A DNA stretch of 64,000 nt from Streptomyces seoulensis (GCF_022846655.1 NZ_AP025667.1:2827001-2891000); one strand, 5' to 3'; counted from the first letter of the stretch, positions 7,863 to 17,375 are shown. Translations and numbers: made by a program. Notes: generated by a model not told the origin, from the letters alone.

Positions 7863-8987
7863 GTGAGCACCACCCCACCGGCCCGGACCGGCGCCACCCT
7901 CGATGTCGACCGCAGTGACGCGGCCTACCGGGACTGGCTGAAAGAGGCCGTACGCAAGGTCCAGGCCGACGCCAACCGCTCGGCCGACACGCATCTGCTG
8001 CGCTTCCCCCTGCCCGAGGAATGGGGCATCGACCTGTACCTCAAGGACGAGTCGACCCACCCGACCGGCAGCCTCAAGCACCGCCTCGCCCGCTCCCTCT
8101 TCCTCTACGGCCTGTGCAACGGCTGGGTCCGCCCCGGCCGCCCGGTGATCGAGGCGTCCAGCGGCTCGACCGCCGTCTCCGAGGCGTACTTCGCGTCCCT
8201 GATCGGCGTGCCGTTCATCGCCGTGATGCCGCGCACCACGAGCGCCGAGAAGTGCCGCCTGATCGAGTTCCACGGCGGCCGCTGCCACTTCGTGGACGAC
8301 CCCCGCACCATGTACGCGGAGTCCGCGCGGCTCGCGGCGGAGACCGGCGGCCACTTCATGGACCAGTTCACCTACGCCGAGCGCGCCACCGACTGGCGCG
8401 GCAACAACAACATCGCCGAGTCCATCTTCCGCCAGCTCGCGCTGGAGCGGTTCCCGGTGCCCGCCTGGATCGTAGCCACGGCCGGCACCGGAGGCACCTC
8501 CGCCACCCTCGCGCGCTATGTGCACTACCTCCAGCACGACACCCGTGTCTGTGTGGCGGACCCCGAGAACTCCTGTTTCTTCGAGGGCTGGACGACCGGT
8601 GATCCCGATGTCACCTGCGACTGCGGCTCCCGGATCGAGGGCATCGGACGGCCCCGCATGGAGCCCAGCTTCGTGCCCGGCGCGATCGACCGCATGATGA
8701 AGGTCCCGGACGCCGCCAGCGTGGCCGCCGTACGCGCGCTGGAGCGGGCACTCGGCCGCAAGGCGGGCGGCTCGACCGGCACCGGTCTGTGGAGCGCGCT
8801 GAAGATCGTCTCCGAGATGGTGGCCGAGGGACGCAACGGCAGCGTGGTCACCCTGCTGTGCGACCCCGGCGACCGCTATCTCGACAAGTACTACTCGGAC
8901 AGCTGGCTGGAGGAGCAGAGCCTCGACATCGGGCCGTACACGGCCGCGATCGAGACCCTGCTGGCCACGGGTGTGTGGCCGGACTGA
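7863..8987 (+). CDS. PLP-dependent cysteine synthase/cysteine desulfhydrase-family protein
   Basis: This 374-residue fold-type II PLP enzyme has the cofactor lysine in [13 protein letters not shown] (Lys72), the substrate-binding [13 protein letters not shown] loop and the phosphate-binding [15 protein letters not shown] glycine loop. It belongs to the cysteine synthase/threonine dehydratase superfamily and resembles the actinobacterial branch that includes mycobacterial Cds1, a cysteine desulfhydrase. It differs from CysK by several insertions, including [27 protein letters not shown] cysteine-rich sequence near residues 236-258. GTG at 7863 follows AAGGAG. A DeoR gene converges on it with a 19-bp gap. 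Desulfhydrase activity is inferred; other beta-elimination or substitution reactions are possible. Confidence 0.83.
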   Translation: MSTTPPARTGATLDVDRSDAAYRDWLKEAVRKVQADANRSADTHLLRFPLPEEWGIDLYLKDESTHPTGSLKHRLARSLFLYGLCNGWVRPGRPVIEASSGSTAVSEAYFASLIGVPFIAVMPRTTSAEKCRLIEFHGGRCHFVDDPRTMYAESARLAAETGGHFMDQFTYAERATDWRGNNNIAESIFRQLALERFPVPAWIVATAGTGGTSATLARYVHYLQHDTRVCVADPENSCFFEGWTTGDPDVTCDCGSRIEGIGRPRMEPSFVPGAIDRMMKVPDAASVAAVRALERALGRKAGGSTGTGLWSALKIVSEMVAEGRNGSVVTLLCDPGDRYLDKYYSDSWLEEQSLDIGPYTAAIETLLATGVWPD

Positions 8988-9006
8988 GGTCCTTCCCGGC
9001 GTACCC

Positions 9007-9855
9007 TCAGTCCTCTTCGGGGGCCTCGGGCTCCTCGTCGTCGTCCGGTTCGCCCGCCACCACCAGGTGCCGCAGCCGCTCGGAGATCTCCTCGCGGGCC
9101 TCGGCGGGCAGCCCTCCGTCCGTGACGAGCGTGTCCACCTCGTCCAGCGCGGCGAACGAACTGAGGCCCACGGTGCCCCACTTGGTGTGGTCGGCGACCA
9201 CCACGACCCGGCGGGCCGAGCGCACGAGCTGCCGGTTGGTCTCCGCCTCCGCCAGGTTCGGCGTGGACAGCCCCGCCTCCGCCGATATCCCGTGCACCCC
9301 GAGGAACAGCAGGTCGAAGTGGAGCGCGGCGATGGCCCGGTCCGCCACCGGACCCACCAGCGAGTCGGACGGGGTGCGCACCCCACCGGTCAGCACCACC
9401 GTGGCCGCGCCCTGACGCCGGCCCGAGGTGCGCTGCGCGGTGTGGAAGACGTCCGCGACCCGCACCGAGTTCGTCACCACGGTCAGATCGGGGACCTCCA
9501 GCAACTGCCGGGCCAGTGTGAAGGTGGTCGTGCCGCCGGACAGCGCGATCGCCGAGCCCGGAGCCACCAGCCGCGCCGCCGCCCGCGCGATGTCCTCCTT
9601 GGCCGTCGGCTCCAGGCCCGACTTGGCCTCGAAACCCGGCTCGTGCGTGCTCGCCTCGACCACCGGGACCGCGCCGCCGTGCACCTTCTCCAGCACGCCC
9701 TGGCGGGCCAGCGCGTCCAGATCGCGGCGCACGGTCATGTCCGAAACGCCGAGCTGGCGGGTCAGTTCATTGACCCGGACACCGCCCCGGCGCCGGACCT
9801 CGTCCACGATCAGGGCGCGGCGCTGCTCCGCGAGGAGGTTCTGATTCTCGCTCAC
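9007..9855 (-). CDS. DeoR/GlpR-family transcriptional regulator
   Basis: This 282-residue protein has an N-terminal DeoR HTH (about residues 8-62, with LTRQLGVSDMTVRRDLDALARQG). A DeoRC sensor domain follows, with SGGTTTFTLARQL and the GPVADRAIAALHFDLLFLGVHGIS and VVVADHTKWG motifs characteristic of sugar-phosphate-responsive repressors. The C-terminus is an acidic tail of Glu, Asp and Pro. The GTG at 9855 begins VSENQNLLAEQRRALIVDEV and is the best match to the family start; upstream codons to 9984 look non-coding. It is transcribed away from the lipase-like gene and converges on the PLP gene. No sugar catabolic gene adjoins it, so the regulon is unknown. Confidence 0.9.
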   Translation of the reverse strand: MSENQNLLAEQRRALIVDEVRRRGGVRVNELTRQLGVSDMTVRRDLDALARQGVLEKVHGGAVPVVEASTHEPGFEAKSGLEPTAKEDIARAAARLVAPGSAIALSGGTTTFTLARQLLEVPDLTVVTNSVRVADVFHTAQRTSGRRQGAATVVLTGGVRTPSDSLVGPVADRAIAALHFDLLFLGVHGISAEAGLSTPNLAEAETNRQLVRSARRVVVVADHTKWGTVGLSSFAALDEVDTLVTDGGLPAEAREEISERLRHLVVAGEPDDDEEPEAPEED

Positions 9856-9963
9856 GTACGCTCCGGTCCTTTCGCCACACCTGTCCGAGCCGCCTGGCAC
9901 CTGCGGTGATGACCCGGCCGTTCCACAGGCCCACCACATGCGCTGGCCTCTCATCTTGTCACG

Positions 9964-10042
9964 GGCCGCCATGGGCCGCGCCACTGGCTGTCACCACGCA
10001 CACATAGGGTGCGCGCACATGTGTGCGGACACCATGGCGGCC
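9964..10042. repeat. Two inverted repeats in the DeoR-side promoter region
   Basis: The 291-bp gap between starts at 9855 and 10147 holds GGCCGCCATGG (9964-9974) with its exact reverse complement at 10032-10042. Between them is CGCACACAT (9997-10005) with its exact reverse complement at 10019-10027. A third, smaller hairpin, AAGCCC/GGGCTT, lies at 10119-10134. They could be operators for the DeoR regulator or a neighbouring factor. Confidence 0.5.
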
Positions 10043-10146
10043 GTCGTCACCCGGATCGGGGAGATTCCGTGACAAGCGGTTCCAGCGGGTGTACGTCACA
10101 AGGGAAACGGAGAACCTGAAGCCCGCACGGGCTTAAGTCTCCTCAG

Positions 10147-12519
10147 GTGACACGGGGGTGCGGACCACAAGTGGAACATTCGCCAGAACGCATCACCGAA
10201 CCCCGGCCGGACATTCCGGTCCCGGCGGCCGCGACGGCGGAACGCGGCTTGGAACTGCTCGTGCACGGTGTCGGCGGCACCACACCGGAGGAGATGCTCG
10301 GCGACCCGCGCACGGTCCGCGTCACCGGCGACGACACCGCCGCCGTCTTCCGCCGCGCCGAGGACGTCCCGGACGCCGGCGGGGACGCCCCTCCCACGCT
10401 GGACGAACCCCCGGGCCGGGGCCCGGTGCGCGAGGCGTACGTCTGGTGCAACCTCACCTCAGGCAACGGCACCCGCGCCCTGTGGCTGTTGCTGCTCCCG
10501 TTCATGGTGGTCAACCTCGCCCACTGGATGCGCCCCGCCGCCGAGCGCCCCGGCCGTCCGGTCCGCCTCTACGGCCTCCTCGTCCGGCTGGCCGCGCTCA
10601 CCCTGACGGTGCTCCTGGTCGCGGCCGCCTGCGAGGTCGCGCTGGACCTGGTGGCCTGGCAGTGCGCCGGGGCCCCCGCCTGCGCAGGCCGCCACTCCTG
10701 GCTGGCCTTCCTCTCGCCCACCCTCTCCGACGACGGCTGGTGGAGCCGGCCCGGCCGCCGCCTCGCCCTCGCCGCCCTGGCCCCCACCCTGCTCACCGCG
10801 CTGCTCTGGTACCTCTCCCACCGCACCTGGAGCGCCTACGAGTCCCACCGCCCGCTGGCCGCCACCGCCGAACCGGGCGCCGACGAGAGCGCGCTGGCCC
10901 GCCCCGGCTTCTGGTACGGACGCCGGCTCGGCGCCCGCCTCCGCGCGGCGCACACCGCCGCGGGCCTGCTCACCGTCGCCGCCGCCGTCACCCTGCCCAC
11001 CGCACGCTTCGACCACCGCCCCGGCGGCTCCGCGCTCCTCCACGTCCTCGGCGTCCTGCTCGGCTCCGGCATCCTCGTCTGGGCCGGCGCCGTCGTCGTG
11101 GTGGTGTGCAGCCGCGGACGCAGCGAACGCCGGCTCGACCAGACGCTCGACCGCCACCTGCTGCGCGCCCTGCCCCTCGGCGCCGTCGCCCTGCTGCTGC
11201 TCGCCGTCGCCTACGCGGGCTGGTCCCGGCCGGGCTGGCACTCCGGCGGACGGCTGCCCGGCGACCCGGCGTTCGGCGCGCTCATGCTGGCGCAGGGCGT
11301 CCTCGTCGTCGCCCTCGCCGTCGTCGCCGCCGGCCTGCACCGCCGCCTGCCCGACCCGCGCGCGGCGATGCGCGGCCTCGGCGGCCCGGCCGTCGCCCTG
11401 CTGGCCTGCGCGCTCGGCGGGGTCGCCTCCGGCGGGGTCGCCCAGCGGGTCGCCGACTGGCTGGACGGCACCCGCGCCTCGCTCACCGGGCCGCCCGTCA
11501 CCCTCACCTGGCAGGCGTCCGCGATCCCGCCCGTGCTCGCCGTGCTCCTCGTCCTCATCGCCGTCCTGGCCCGGCGTACCGCCCGCCTCGCGCGCGCCGA
11601 GCGCCGCCGGGTGCGCGCCGAGCACCCCGGCGAGCCCGAGGACCCCGCCCGCACCCGGCACATCGCCCGCGTCCGCGCCATGGCCACCCTCACCGACCGC
11701 GCCCCGCTGGTCGTCGCCGTGGGCTCCGCCGCCACCCTGGTCGCCGGCCTGGGGTCCGTCGTAGGCGCCCTCGCCACCGGGCTCGCGCCCGCCCAGGCCG
11801 CACGGAACGCGGGCGACACCGTCCGGATCGCCGCCGAGACCTGCCAGGCACTCGGCTCCTGGCTGATCGGCGTCGGCTTCCTGCTCTTCGTCGCCTGGGG
11901 ACGCCGCGCCTACAAGGACGCCTCGGCCCGCCGGACCATAGGCATCCTGTGGGACGTGGGCACCTTCTGGCCGCGCGCCGCCCACCCGTTCGCGCCCCCC
12001 TGCTACGCCGAGCGCGCCGTGCCCGACCTGACCTGGCGCACGGCGACCTGGACCGAGCGCACCGGCGGCCGTCTGGTCCTCTCCGGCCACTCGCAGGGCA
12101 GCGTCCTGGCCGCCGCAGCGGCCTGGCAGCTCACGCTCGCCGTCCGCGAACGCGTCGCCCTGCTCACCTACGGCTCACCGCTGGAGCGGCTCTACGGGCG
12201 CTGGTTCCCCGCCCACTTCGGACCTGCCGCGCTGGCCGCCCTGCACCACGACATCGGCTGCTGGCGCAACCTCCACCGCCGCACCGACCCCATCGGCGGA
12301 CCGGTACGGCTGCCCGCCGGGCACGGCCCCGAGGTCGACCACGAGCCGCTGCCGGACCCGCGCGTCTACGGCCGCACCCCCGAACACCCGCTGCCCGCAC
12401 CGATCCTCGGCCACTCCGACTACCAGGAGGACCCCGTCTTCACCCGCGAGCGGGACCGCCTGCTCGCCCGCCTCCACCCCGACCTGCCCGCACCCCGCCC
12501 GGAACCCGGCCAGGGATGA
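10147..12519 (+). CDS. Polytopic membrane protein with split lipase-like (alpha/beta hydrolase) active site
   Basis: This protein has about 790 residues. Near the N-terminus ELLVHGVGGTTPEEML (HGVGG at 40-44) looks like a lipase oxyanion-hole motif. Residues about 115-610 are dominated by roughly ten hydrophobic segments. The C-terminal soluble part then supplies the rest of a hydrolase: LVLSGHSQGSVLAAAAAW (nucleophile Ser649), RRTDPIGG (Asp714) and ILGHSDYQEDP (His756). The order oxyanion motif, membrane insert, nucleophile, acid, histidine suggests a hydrolase interrupted by a membrane domain, active at the inner face of the membrane. Start GTG 10147 is uncertain; GTG 10171 is an alternative. 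The substrate is unknown. It ends 7 bp from the convergent beta-helix/AAA+ gene. Confidence 0.75.
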   Translation: MTRGCGPQVEHSPERITEPRPDIPVPAAATAERGLELLVHGVGGTTPEEMLGDPRTVRVTGDDTAAVFRRAEDVPDAGGDAPPTLDEPPGRGPVREAYVWCNLTSGNGTRALWLLLLPFMVVNLAHWMRPAAERPGRPVRLYGLLVRLAALTLTVLLVAAACEVALDLVAWQCAGAPACAGRHSWLAFLSPTLSDDGWWSRPGRRLALAALAPTLLTALLWYLSHRTWSAYESHRPLAATAEPGADESALARPGFWYGRRLGARLRAAHTAAGLLTVAAAVTLPTARFDHRPGGSALLHVLGVLLGSGILVWAGAVVVVVCSRGRSERRLDQTLDRHLLRALPLGAVALLLLAVAYAGWSRPGWHSGGRLPGDPAFGALMLAQGVLVVALAVVAAGLHRRLPDPRAAMRGLGGPAVALLACALGGVASGGVAQRVADWLDGTRASLTGPPVTLTWQASAIPPVLAVLLVLIAVLARRTARLARAERRRVRAEHPGEPEDPARTRHIARVRAMATLTDRAPLVVAVGSAATLVAGLGSVVGALATGLAPAQAARNAGDTVRIAAETCQALGSWLIGVGFLLFVAWGRRAYKDASARRTIGILWDVGTFWPRAAHPFAPPCYAERAVPDLTWRTATWTERTGGRLVLSGHSQGSVLAAAAAWQLTLAVRERVALLTYGSPLERLYGRWFPAHFGPAALAALHHDIGCWRNLHRRTDPIGGPVRLPAGHGPEVDHEPLPDPRVYGRTPEHPLPAPILGHSDYQEDPVFTRERDRLLARLHPDLPAPRPEPGQG

Positions 12520-12526
12520 AGCCCGC

Positions 12527-14968
12527 TCAGGGCAGTTCCGGCAGGTCCTCCGCGTACAGCAGCGTCAGGTCGTCGGTGCTCGGGTCGGCGAACTGCGCGA
12601 CCCGGCTCGCATGCCGCTCCACCATCGCCTCGAACGTCTGCCGCGCGGTGCGGCCGTTGCCGAACGCCGGGCCCTTCGGGAGCACCGTGAAGTACTTCAG
12701 CAGCCCCTCCGCCGTGCCCGGCGCCAGCCGGTACTCGTGCTCGTCGGCCTGCTGCTCCACGATCCGCAGCAGTTCCTCCGGGCCGTAGTCGCCGAACGTG
12801 ATCGTCCGCGAGAAACGGGACGCCACACCGGGGTTGACCGACAGGAAGCGCTCCATCTCCGCCGTGTAGCCCGCCACGATCACCACGACCGCGTCCCGGT
12901 GGTCCTCCATCAGCTTCACCAGCGTGTCGATGGCCTCCTTGCCGAAGTCACGCCCGGCGTCCTCCGGGGACAGCGCGTACGCCTCGTCGATGAACAGCAC
13001 ACCGCCCCGCGCCCGTTCGAAGGCTTCCTGGGTGCGGATCGCGGTGGAACCGATGTGCTCGCCCACCAGGTCGACCCGGGACACCTCCACCAGATGCCCT
13101 ATCTCCAGCACCCCGAGCGAGGCCAGGATCTCCCCGTACAGCCGGGCGACCGTCGTCTTGCCTGTGCCGGGGGAGCCGGTGAAGACCAGATGCCGCTTCA
13201 CCGAGGCCGCCTTGAGCCCCGCCTTCTGGCGGCGCCGGCCCACCTCGATCATGTCGGTCAGCGCCCGCACCTCGCGCTTGACGCTCTCCAGGCCGACCAG
13301 CGCGTCGAGTTCACCCATCACGGCCTTCGACGTGCGGGTCTCCCGCTCCGGCACGGGCGGTGCCGCCGAGGGCTCCGGAGCGGCGGCCCGCTGCCCCGGG
13401 ATCGCGCCGAGCAGCCCGCCGGTGGACGCGGGCACCGTCTGCACCGCCGTGTCCTGCGCCGCCGGAGGCCGCAGCGCGCCGCTCTCGTCGCTCGTGCACT
13501 CCTCCACCACCGGCCCCGCGCCCGTACCCGTGTCCGGCCCGGCCTCGGCGAACTCGTAACCGCCGCGCGCACACCGCTCCGTACGGCACTTGCGCAGCGT
13601 CGTGCGGCAGCCGTCGAGCACATGGAAGCCGTAGCCGCCGCTGCCGGTGACCCGGCAGTCGACGAAGCTGCCCCGGCCGCCCGCGGAGACGTAGAACCCC
13701 GCCTCGGCCGGGTCCTCGACCGCGCAGCGCTCGATCGTCGGATCGGCGCCCTTGGTGACGATCACGCCGGTCTGGGTGCCGTCCACCGTGCAGTTGTTGA
13801 GCGTGCCGCCGCTGCCGTGGTCGCGGAACCAGGCGCCGGTAGCCGCGTCCCGGATGCGGCAGTCGTCGAGCTGCGCGGTCGCCCCGTCGCTCACCGAGAC
13901 CGCCGTGTTGCGCACCTGGGAGAGGTCGCTGTCCACCACGTCCGCGCGGGAGCCCCGGTCCAGCACGAACAGCGCGTCCGGCACGTCGTGCACCCGGCAG
14001 GAGTCCAGCACCGCCGTCGCGCCGTCGCTCACCCACACCGCCGGATAGTCGCCGGTGCTGTCGAAGATCTCGCACTGGTTGGCGTCCACGCGGGTGCCGG
14101 GGTCCCACACCGAAAGACCGTTGCGCCCGAACCGGCGCACCGTCGTCCGGGTCAGCGTCAGCACCGAACGGGAGCGCAGGTCGACCGCGTTCTCCGGGAT
14201 GTCGTGGATGCGGCAGTCGGCCAGCGTCAGCACCGCGTCCGTGTCGAGCGTGACCCCGTCCGCCGAAGTGCGGTGCACCTCGCAGTCGGTGAGGTGGGCG
14301 GTGGCCCCCTGGGTGATCTGCACCCCGGCGCCCCGCACCTCGTACACCTCGCAACCGAACGCCTCCAGGGCGGAGTTCTCCCCGGTCGCGCTCAGGCCCG
14401 TGCCCGAGGCGTGGTGCACCCGGCAGCGCTCCAGCCGCGGGTGCCCGCCGCCGCGCACCGCGACGCCCGCCTGCCCGGCCGAGACGACCTCGCACTCCTC
14501 GAACACCCCGGCGCCGCCGTCGAGTACGAGGACGCCGATGCCGGCCGGGTTGTCCACCGTGCAGCGGCGCACGGTCGGACGCGCCCCGCCGCGCACCTCG
14601 ATACCGGAGGCGGAGCGGGTCACGATCCGCACGTCCAGCAGCTCGGGCGTGCCCTCCTCGACCAGCAGCGCCGGAGCGGCGCCGTCCTGGCCCTCCACGT
14701 GCAGTCCCTGCACCACGGCGGAGGCGCGCACGGTCAGCGGTACGCCGTCCACGGGCGCGATCCGCACCGAGCCCGGCGCGTTGTCGGGGCCGCGCAGCGT
14801 CACCTCCCGGCGCACGACGAGGTTCTCCCGGTAGGTGCCGGGGGCGATGGTGAGGACGTCGCCGTCGGAGGCGGCCTCCAGGGCGGCCGCGAGCGACGCG
14901 TACTCACCCGTGCGGCGCCGCCACCGCGATGTGCCGGTGTGCGTCACCTGGACCGTGCCCTGTGCCAT
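12527..14968 (-). CDS. Right-handed beta-helix repeat protein fused to a CbxX/EccA-type AAA+ ATPase
   Basis: The 813-residue protein has two parts. Residues about 20-500 are a long run of 20-24-residue repeats such as DCRIHDIPENAVDLRSRSVL and NCTVDGTQTGVIVTKGADP, typical of a right-handed parallel beta-helix (pectate-lyase-like). After a Pro/Ala linker, residues about 545-813 are an AAA+ module of the CbxX/CfqX/SpoVK type. Walker A is GSPGTGKTT (598-606), Walker B is GVLFIDEAYAL (Asp661), and SRF sequence in NPGVASRFSRTITF carries the arginine finger. EccA, the type VII secretion ATPase, has a related AAA+ domain but a TPR rather than beta-helix N-terminus. There is no signal peptide, so it is cytoplasmic. 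ATG 14968 matches the repeat onset. The partner is unknown. Confidence 0.85.
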   Translation of the reverse strand: MAQGTVQVTHTGTSRWRRRTGEYASLAAALEAASDGDVLTIAPGTYRENLVVRREVTLRGPDNAPGSVRIAPVDGVPLTVRASAVVQGLHVEGQDGAAPALLVEEGTPELLDVRIVTRSASGIEVRGGARPTVRRCTVDNPAGIGVLVLDGGAGVFEECEVVSAGQAGVAVRGGGHPRLERCRVHHASGTGLSATGENSALEAFGCEVYEVRGAGVQITQGATAHLTDCEVHRTSADGVTLDTDAVLTLADCRIHDIPENAVDLRSRSVLTLTRTTVRRFGRNGLSVWDPGTRVDANQCEIFDSTGDYPAVWVSDGATAVLDSCRVHDVPDALFVLDRGSRADVVDSDLSQVRNTAVSVSDGATAQLDDCRIRDAATGAWFRDHGSGGTLNNCTVDGTQTGVIVTKGADPTIERCAVEDPAEAGFYVSAGGRGSFVDCRVTGSGGYGFHVLDGCRTTLRKCRTERCARGGYEFAEAGPDTGTGAGPVVEECTSDESGALRPPAAQDTAVQTVPASTGGLLGAIPGQRAAAPEPSAAPPVPERETRTSKAVMGELDALVGLESVKREVRALTDMIEVGRRRQKAGLKAASVKRHLVFTGSPGTGKTTVARLYGEILASLGVLEIGHLVEVSRVDLVGEHIGSTAIRTQEAFERARGGVLFIDEAYALSPEDAGRDFGKEAIDTLVKLMEDHRDAVVVIVAGYTAEMERFLSVNPGVASRFSRTITFGDYGPEELLRIVEQQADEHEYRLAPGTAEGLLKYFTVLPKGPAFGNGRTARQTFEAMVERHASRVAQFADPSTDDLTLLYAEDLPELP

Positions 14969-15213
14969 GGCGTTGCCGTGCCCCCACCTCGTGGTACTTG
15001 TGCTCGTCCGCCTCAGGGGCTCCGCAGCCGGGGCCGGGACGGCGACCGCGTACCGCCGCTGACGGCGTTCGCGTGTGCGCGTGTTCCGGACTCCGGCGCG
15101 GCCTTCGGCTCGCTCGCGCGCGGGTCGATGCCGAAAGCGAGTCGGCCGGTCCACCGTAGCGTGCGCAAGGGCGGCGGACCGACCAGAGCCGGAAGGTGGG
15201 CCCAAACCCGCCC

Positions 15214-15828
15214 CTAGCTGCCCGTACCCGCCTTGCCCCAGTCCGGGCCCGCCCGGTCCCAGGCCCGGTCCCAACTCGCGTACCGGCGGCGGACCATGCG
15301 CCACACGACGAGACGCCGCGCGCTCTCGACGAGGCCGGCCGCCACCACGGCGGCGCCGAAGCCGGCCAGCACCGCGTGCGCCCGCGCGGTGGCGGGGTCC
15401 AGCGGCCGGGTCGTTATTCGCCCGCTCGGGTCCGTCCAGAGCCGGAAGTGCTCACCCGCGCGGGGGGACTTGACGTCCGCCTGCACCGCGCCCTGCCGAC
15501 GGGTGCCGTCCGGCGCGGTCCAGCCGGCCACGACCCGGCTGCGCGAGGTGCGGGCCGTGCCCGTGTCGGGATCGGCCTCGGGCGAAGGCTGTGCGAGGGG
15601 GCGGAGCACGGTGGCGGTGACGAGGTGACGGGAGTTCCGCTGCTCGCGCACCGAACGGCGCAGCGAGTCCTGTGCCGCGGACCCGGTCACCGTGCCGACG
15701 ACGGGCATGGCCACGACGATCAGCAGCAGTGCCAGGAGGCACACCCATGCCTCCGCCACATCGGTCGGGCGGCGCAGCGGATTGCCGCGCCAGCGCCACA
15801 GACCACTGATGGTGTGCACGTCCCCCAC
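15214..15828 (-). CDS. Rv1733c-like two-TM membrane protein
   Basis: This 204-residue protein has a membrane segment near residues 26-48 (EAWVCLLALLLIVVAMPVVG), a central extracytoplasmic domain of about 100 residues, and a second membrane segment near residues 150-172 (HAVLAGFGAAVVAAGLVE). A short basic cytoplasmic tail follows. The N-terminal RWRGNPLRRPTDVAEAW motif and the layout match the actinobacterial family that includes M. tuberculosis Rv1733c, whose function is not established. GTG 15828 follows GGAGG with a 7-nt spacer, which settles the start. The neighbouring genes do not suggest a pathway. Confidence 0.8.
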   Translation of the reverse strand: MGDVHTISGLWRWRGNPLRRPTDVAEAWVCLLALLLIVVAMPVVGTVTGSAAQDSLRRSVREQRNSRHLVTATVLRPLAQPSPEADPDTGTARTSRSRVVAGWTAPDGTRRQGAVQADVKSPRAGEHFRLWTDPSGRITTRPLDPATARAHAVLAGFGAAVVAAGLVESARRLVVWRMVRRRYASWDRAWDRAGPDWGKAGTGS

Positions 15829-16023
15829 CCCCTTACCTCCGATGCCCCCTGTCCTGCCCCGTGCCGTCCCCGCTCATCCCCCGGCCCGGTGAAGAGGGCA
15901 CGGGAGAAGGACATCACGTCGAAGCGGTTTCTCTCACGGATTTCTCATGTTCTCCCAACGACCGGGGCCGGAGCCGAGTTCCCCGCTCCCGGGACCGGAC
16001 AGCCGACCGGCGGTGAGGGCGGG

Positions 16024-16848
16024 TCAGGTGTGGACGCGCACCGGGTCGCCGACCCGGATCGTGCCGGTCGTCAGGGGGACTAGGTTCTGCCCGAACAGCA
16101 GCCGCCCGTCTCGTCTGCGGAGCCGCGCCAGTGTGTGCAGGGGCTCACGGCCGCGTACGGCGGTCCCCTGGTCGACGGTGGTCACGACGCAGCGCCCGCA
16201 GGGCCGGGCGACCCGGAAGTCGACGTCCCCGATGGAGACCCCCCGCCAGTCGTCCTCGTCCCACGCCTCGGTGCCGGCGACGACCACGTTGGGCCGGAAG
16301 CGGTTCATCGGCAGGGGCCCCTCCTCCGCGTGCGGTCCCTCGGCCAGCGCCGAGTTGAGCGCGTCGAGCGAGGCGAGCGTCGTGACCAGCAGGGGGTAGC
16401 CGTCGGCGAGACTCACCGTCTCGCCAGGCAGGGCGAACTCGGGGTCGATGGGGCGGCGGGTGGCCGGATCGTCGAGATGGACCAGGCGGACCGGCGCCCC
16501 CAGGTAGGCGGAACACCAGTGGTGTGCGGCGTCCGAGGCCGGGACCGCCTCCACCTTGCGGCCGAACAAGGTGACCGGCATGGTCCCGGCCGGACGGGGT
16601 ACGGGAACCGTCAGCGGCGGATGACCGGCCGCCGACAGACGGATGCCGCCGCCGGGCGACAGCTCGGCGACGGCGCACGAGAGGCGGGGCTGCTCGCGCT
16701 GGGTGACGACCTTCCCCCCGTCGTCGATCAGCGCCCACCGGCGGTCACCGGCCAGCCCCCAGGGCTCCACCTCGGCCTCCGGGAGCGTCAGGCTCCGGAA
16801 TGCCTTGACCGGGTGGATGTGAATCGATCGCAGTGTCACGTTCCCCAT
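16024..16848 (-). CDS. MOSC domain protein (YcbX-like)
   Basis: This 274-residue protein has an N-terminal MOSC beta-barrel domain (MGNVTLRSIHIHPVKAFRSL, with GLAGDRRWALID) and a C-terminal MOSC domain. The C-terminal domain includes NRFRPNVVVAG and the conserved cysteine motif RPCGRCVVTTVDQ, where the cysteine is thought to bind sulfur or molybdenum cofactor. MOSC proteins such as E. coli YcbX and eukaryotic mARC use molybdenum cofactor to reduce N-hydroxylated compounds. The length suits a stand-alone YcbX without the ferredoxin domain. The ATG at 16848 is the first in-frame start. No cofactor genes are adjacent. Confidence 0.88.
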   Translation of the reverse strand: MGNVTLRSIHIHPVKAFRSLTLPEAEVEPWGLAGDRRWALIDDGGKVVTQREQPRLSCAVAELSPGGGIRLSAAGHPPLTVPVPRPAGTMPVTLFGRKVEAVPASDAAHHWCSAYLGAPVRLVHLDDPATRRPIDPEFALPGETVSLADGYPLLVTTLASLDALNSALAEGPHAEEGPLPMNRFRPNVVVAGTEAWDEDDWRGVSIGDVDFRVARPCGRCVVTTVDQGTAVRGREPLHTLARLRRRDGRLLFGQNLVPLTTGTIRVGDPVRVHT

Positions 16849-16892
16849 GCCGTCACCTTGCCAGACGACGCCTCACGGAGAGCGGAACGGGA

Positions 16893-17375
16893 TCAGTAGC
16901 CGCGGTACTGCTGGTTGTTGTACGGCTGCTCCTGGTACGGCTGCTGCGGCGGCCGGGGCGCGGCCGGGCGCATCGCCTCGTACCCGGTGCCCGGCGCCGG
17001 GCGCGGCTGCTGGGGCTGCGCGCCGGGGTAGCCGCGCGGGGCGCCGGCCTGCTGCGGGATGTAGGCCGTGGGGGTCGGCTGCATCGGGGCGGCCTGCTGC
17101 GCCTGCGGGTAGCCGTACGCCGGGGGCTGCGGCGAGGGCGCCGCGGGAAGGGCGGGGAGAGCGGAGGGCAGCGCGGGGAGGTTGCCGCCGGGGGAGGGCA
17201 TGCCGGGCGACTGCTGCATGGGCTGCATGCCCATGGCGCTGTCGTAGGCGGCCGGGACCCTGATCGGGGCGATCTGCGGGGTGCCCCGCTCGGCGACGAG
17301 CGAGTCGTAGATCGGGGTGTCCGGGAAGGAGGCGGAGTAGTAGCCGCCGCCATAGGTGGAGCGGGGGGAGGTCAT
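16893..17375 (-). CDS. Pro/Gln/Tyr-rich low-complexity protein
   Basis: The 160-residue protein begins MTSPRSTYGGGYYSASFPDT, a conserved start seen in a Streptomyces hypothetical family that I know as DUF6643-like. It continues with RGTPQIAPIRVPAAYD. After about residue 50 it becomes low-complexity, rich in Pro, Gln, Ala and Tyr, ending QPYQEQPYNNQQYRGY. It has no signal peptide or membrane helix and is probably disordered. On the minus strand TAACTT lies seven bases before the ATG at 17375, consistent with a leaderless transcript. It is divergent from the TerD gene. Function unknown. Confidence 0.75.
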   Translation of the reverse strand: MTSPRSTYGGGYYSASFPDTPIYDSLVAERGTPQIAPIRVPAAYDSAMGMQPMQQSPGMPSPGGNLPALPSALPALPAAPSPQPPAYGYPQAQQAAPMQPTPTAYIPQQAGAPRGYPGAQPQQPRPAPGTGYEAMRPAAPRPPQQPYQEQPYNNQQYRGY

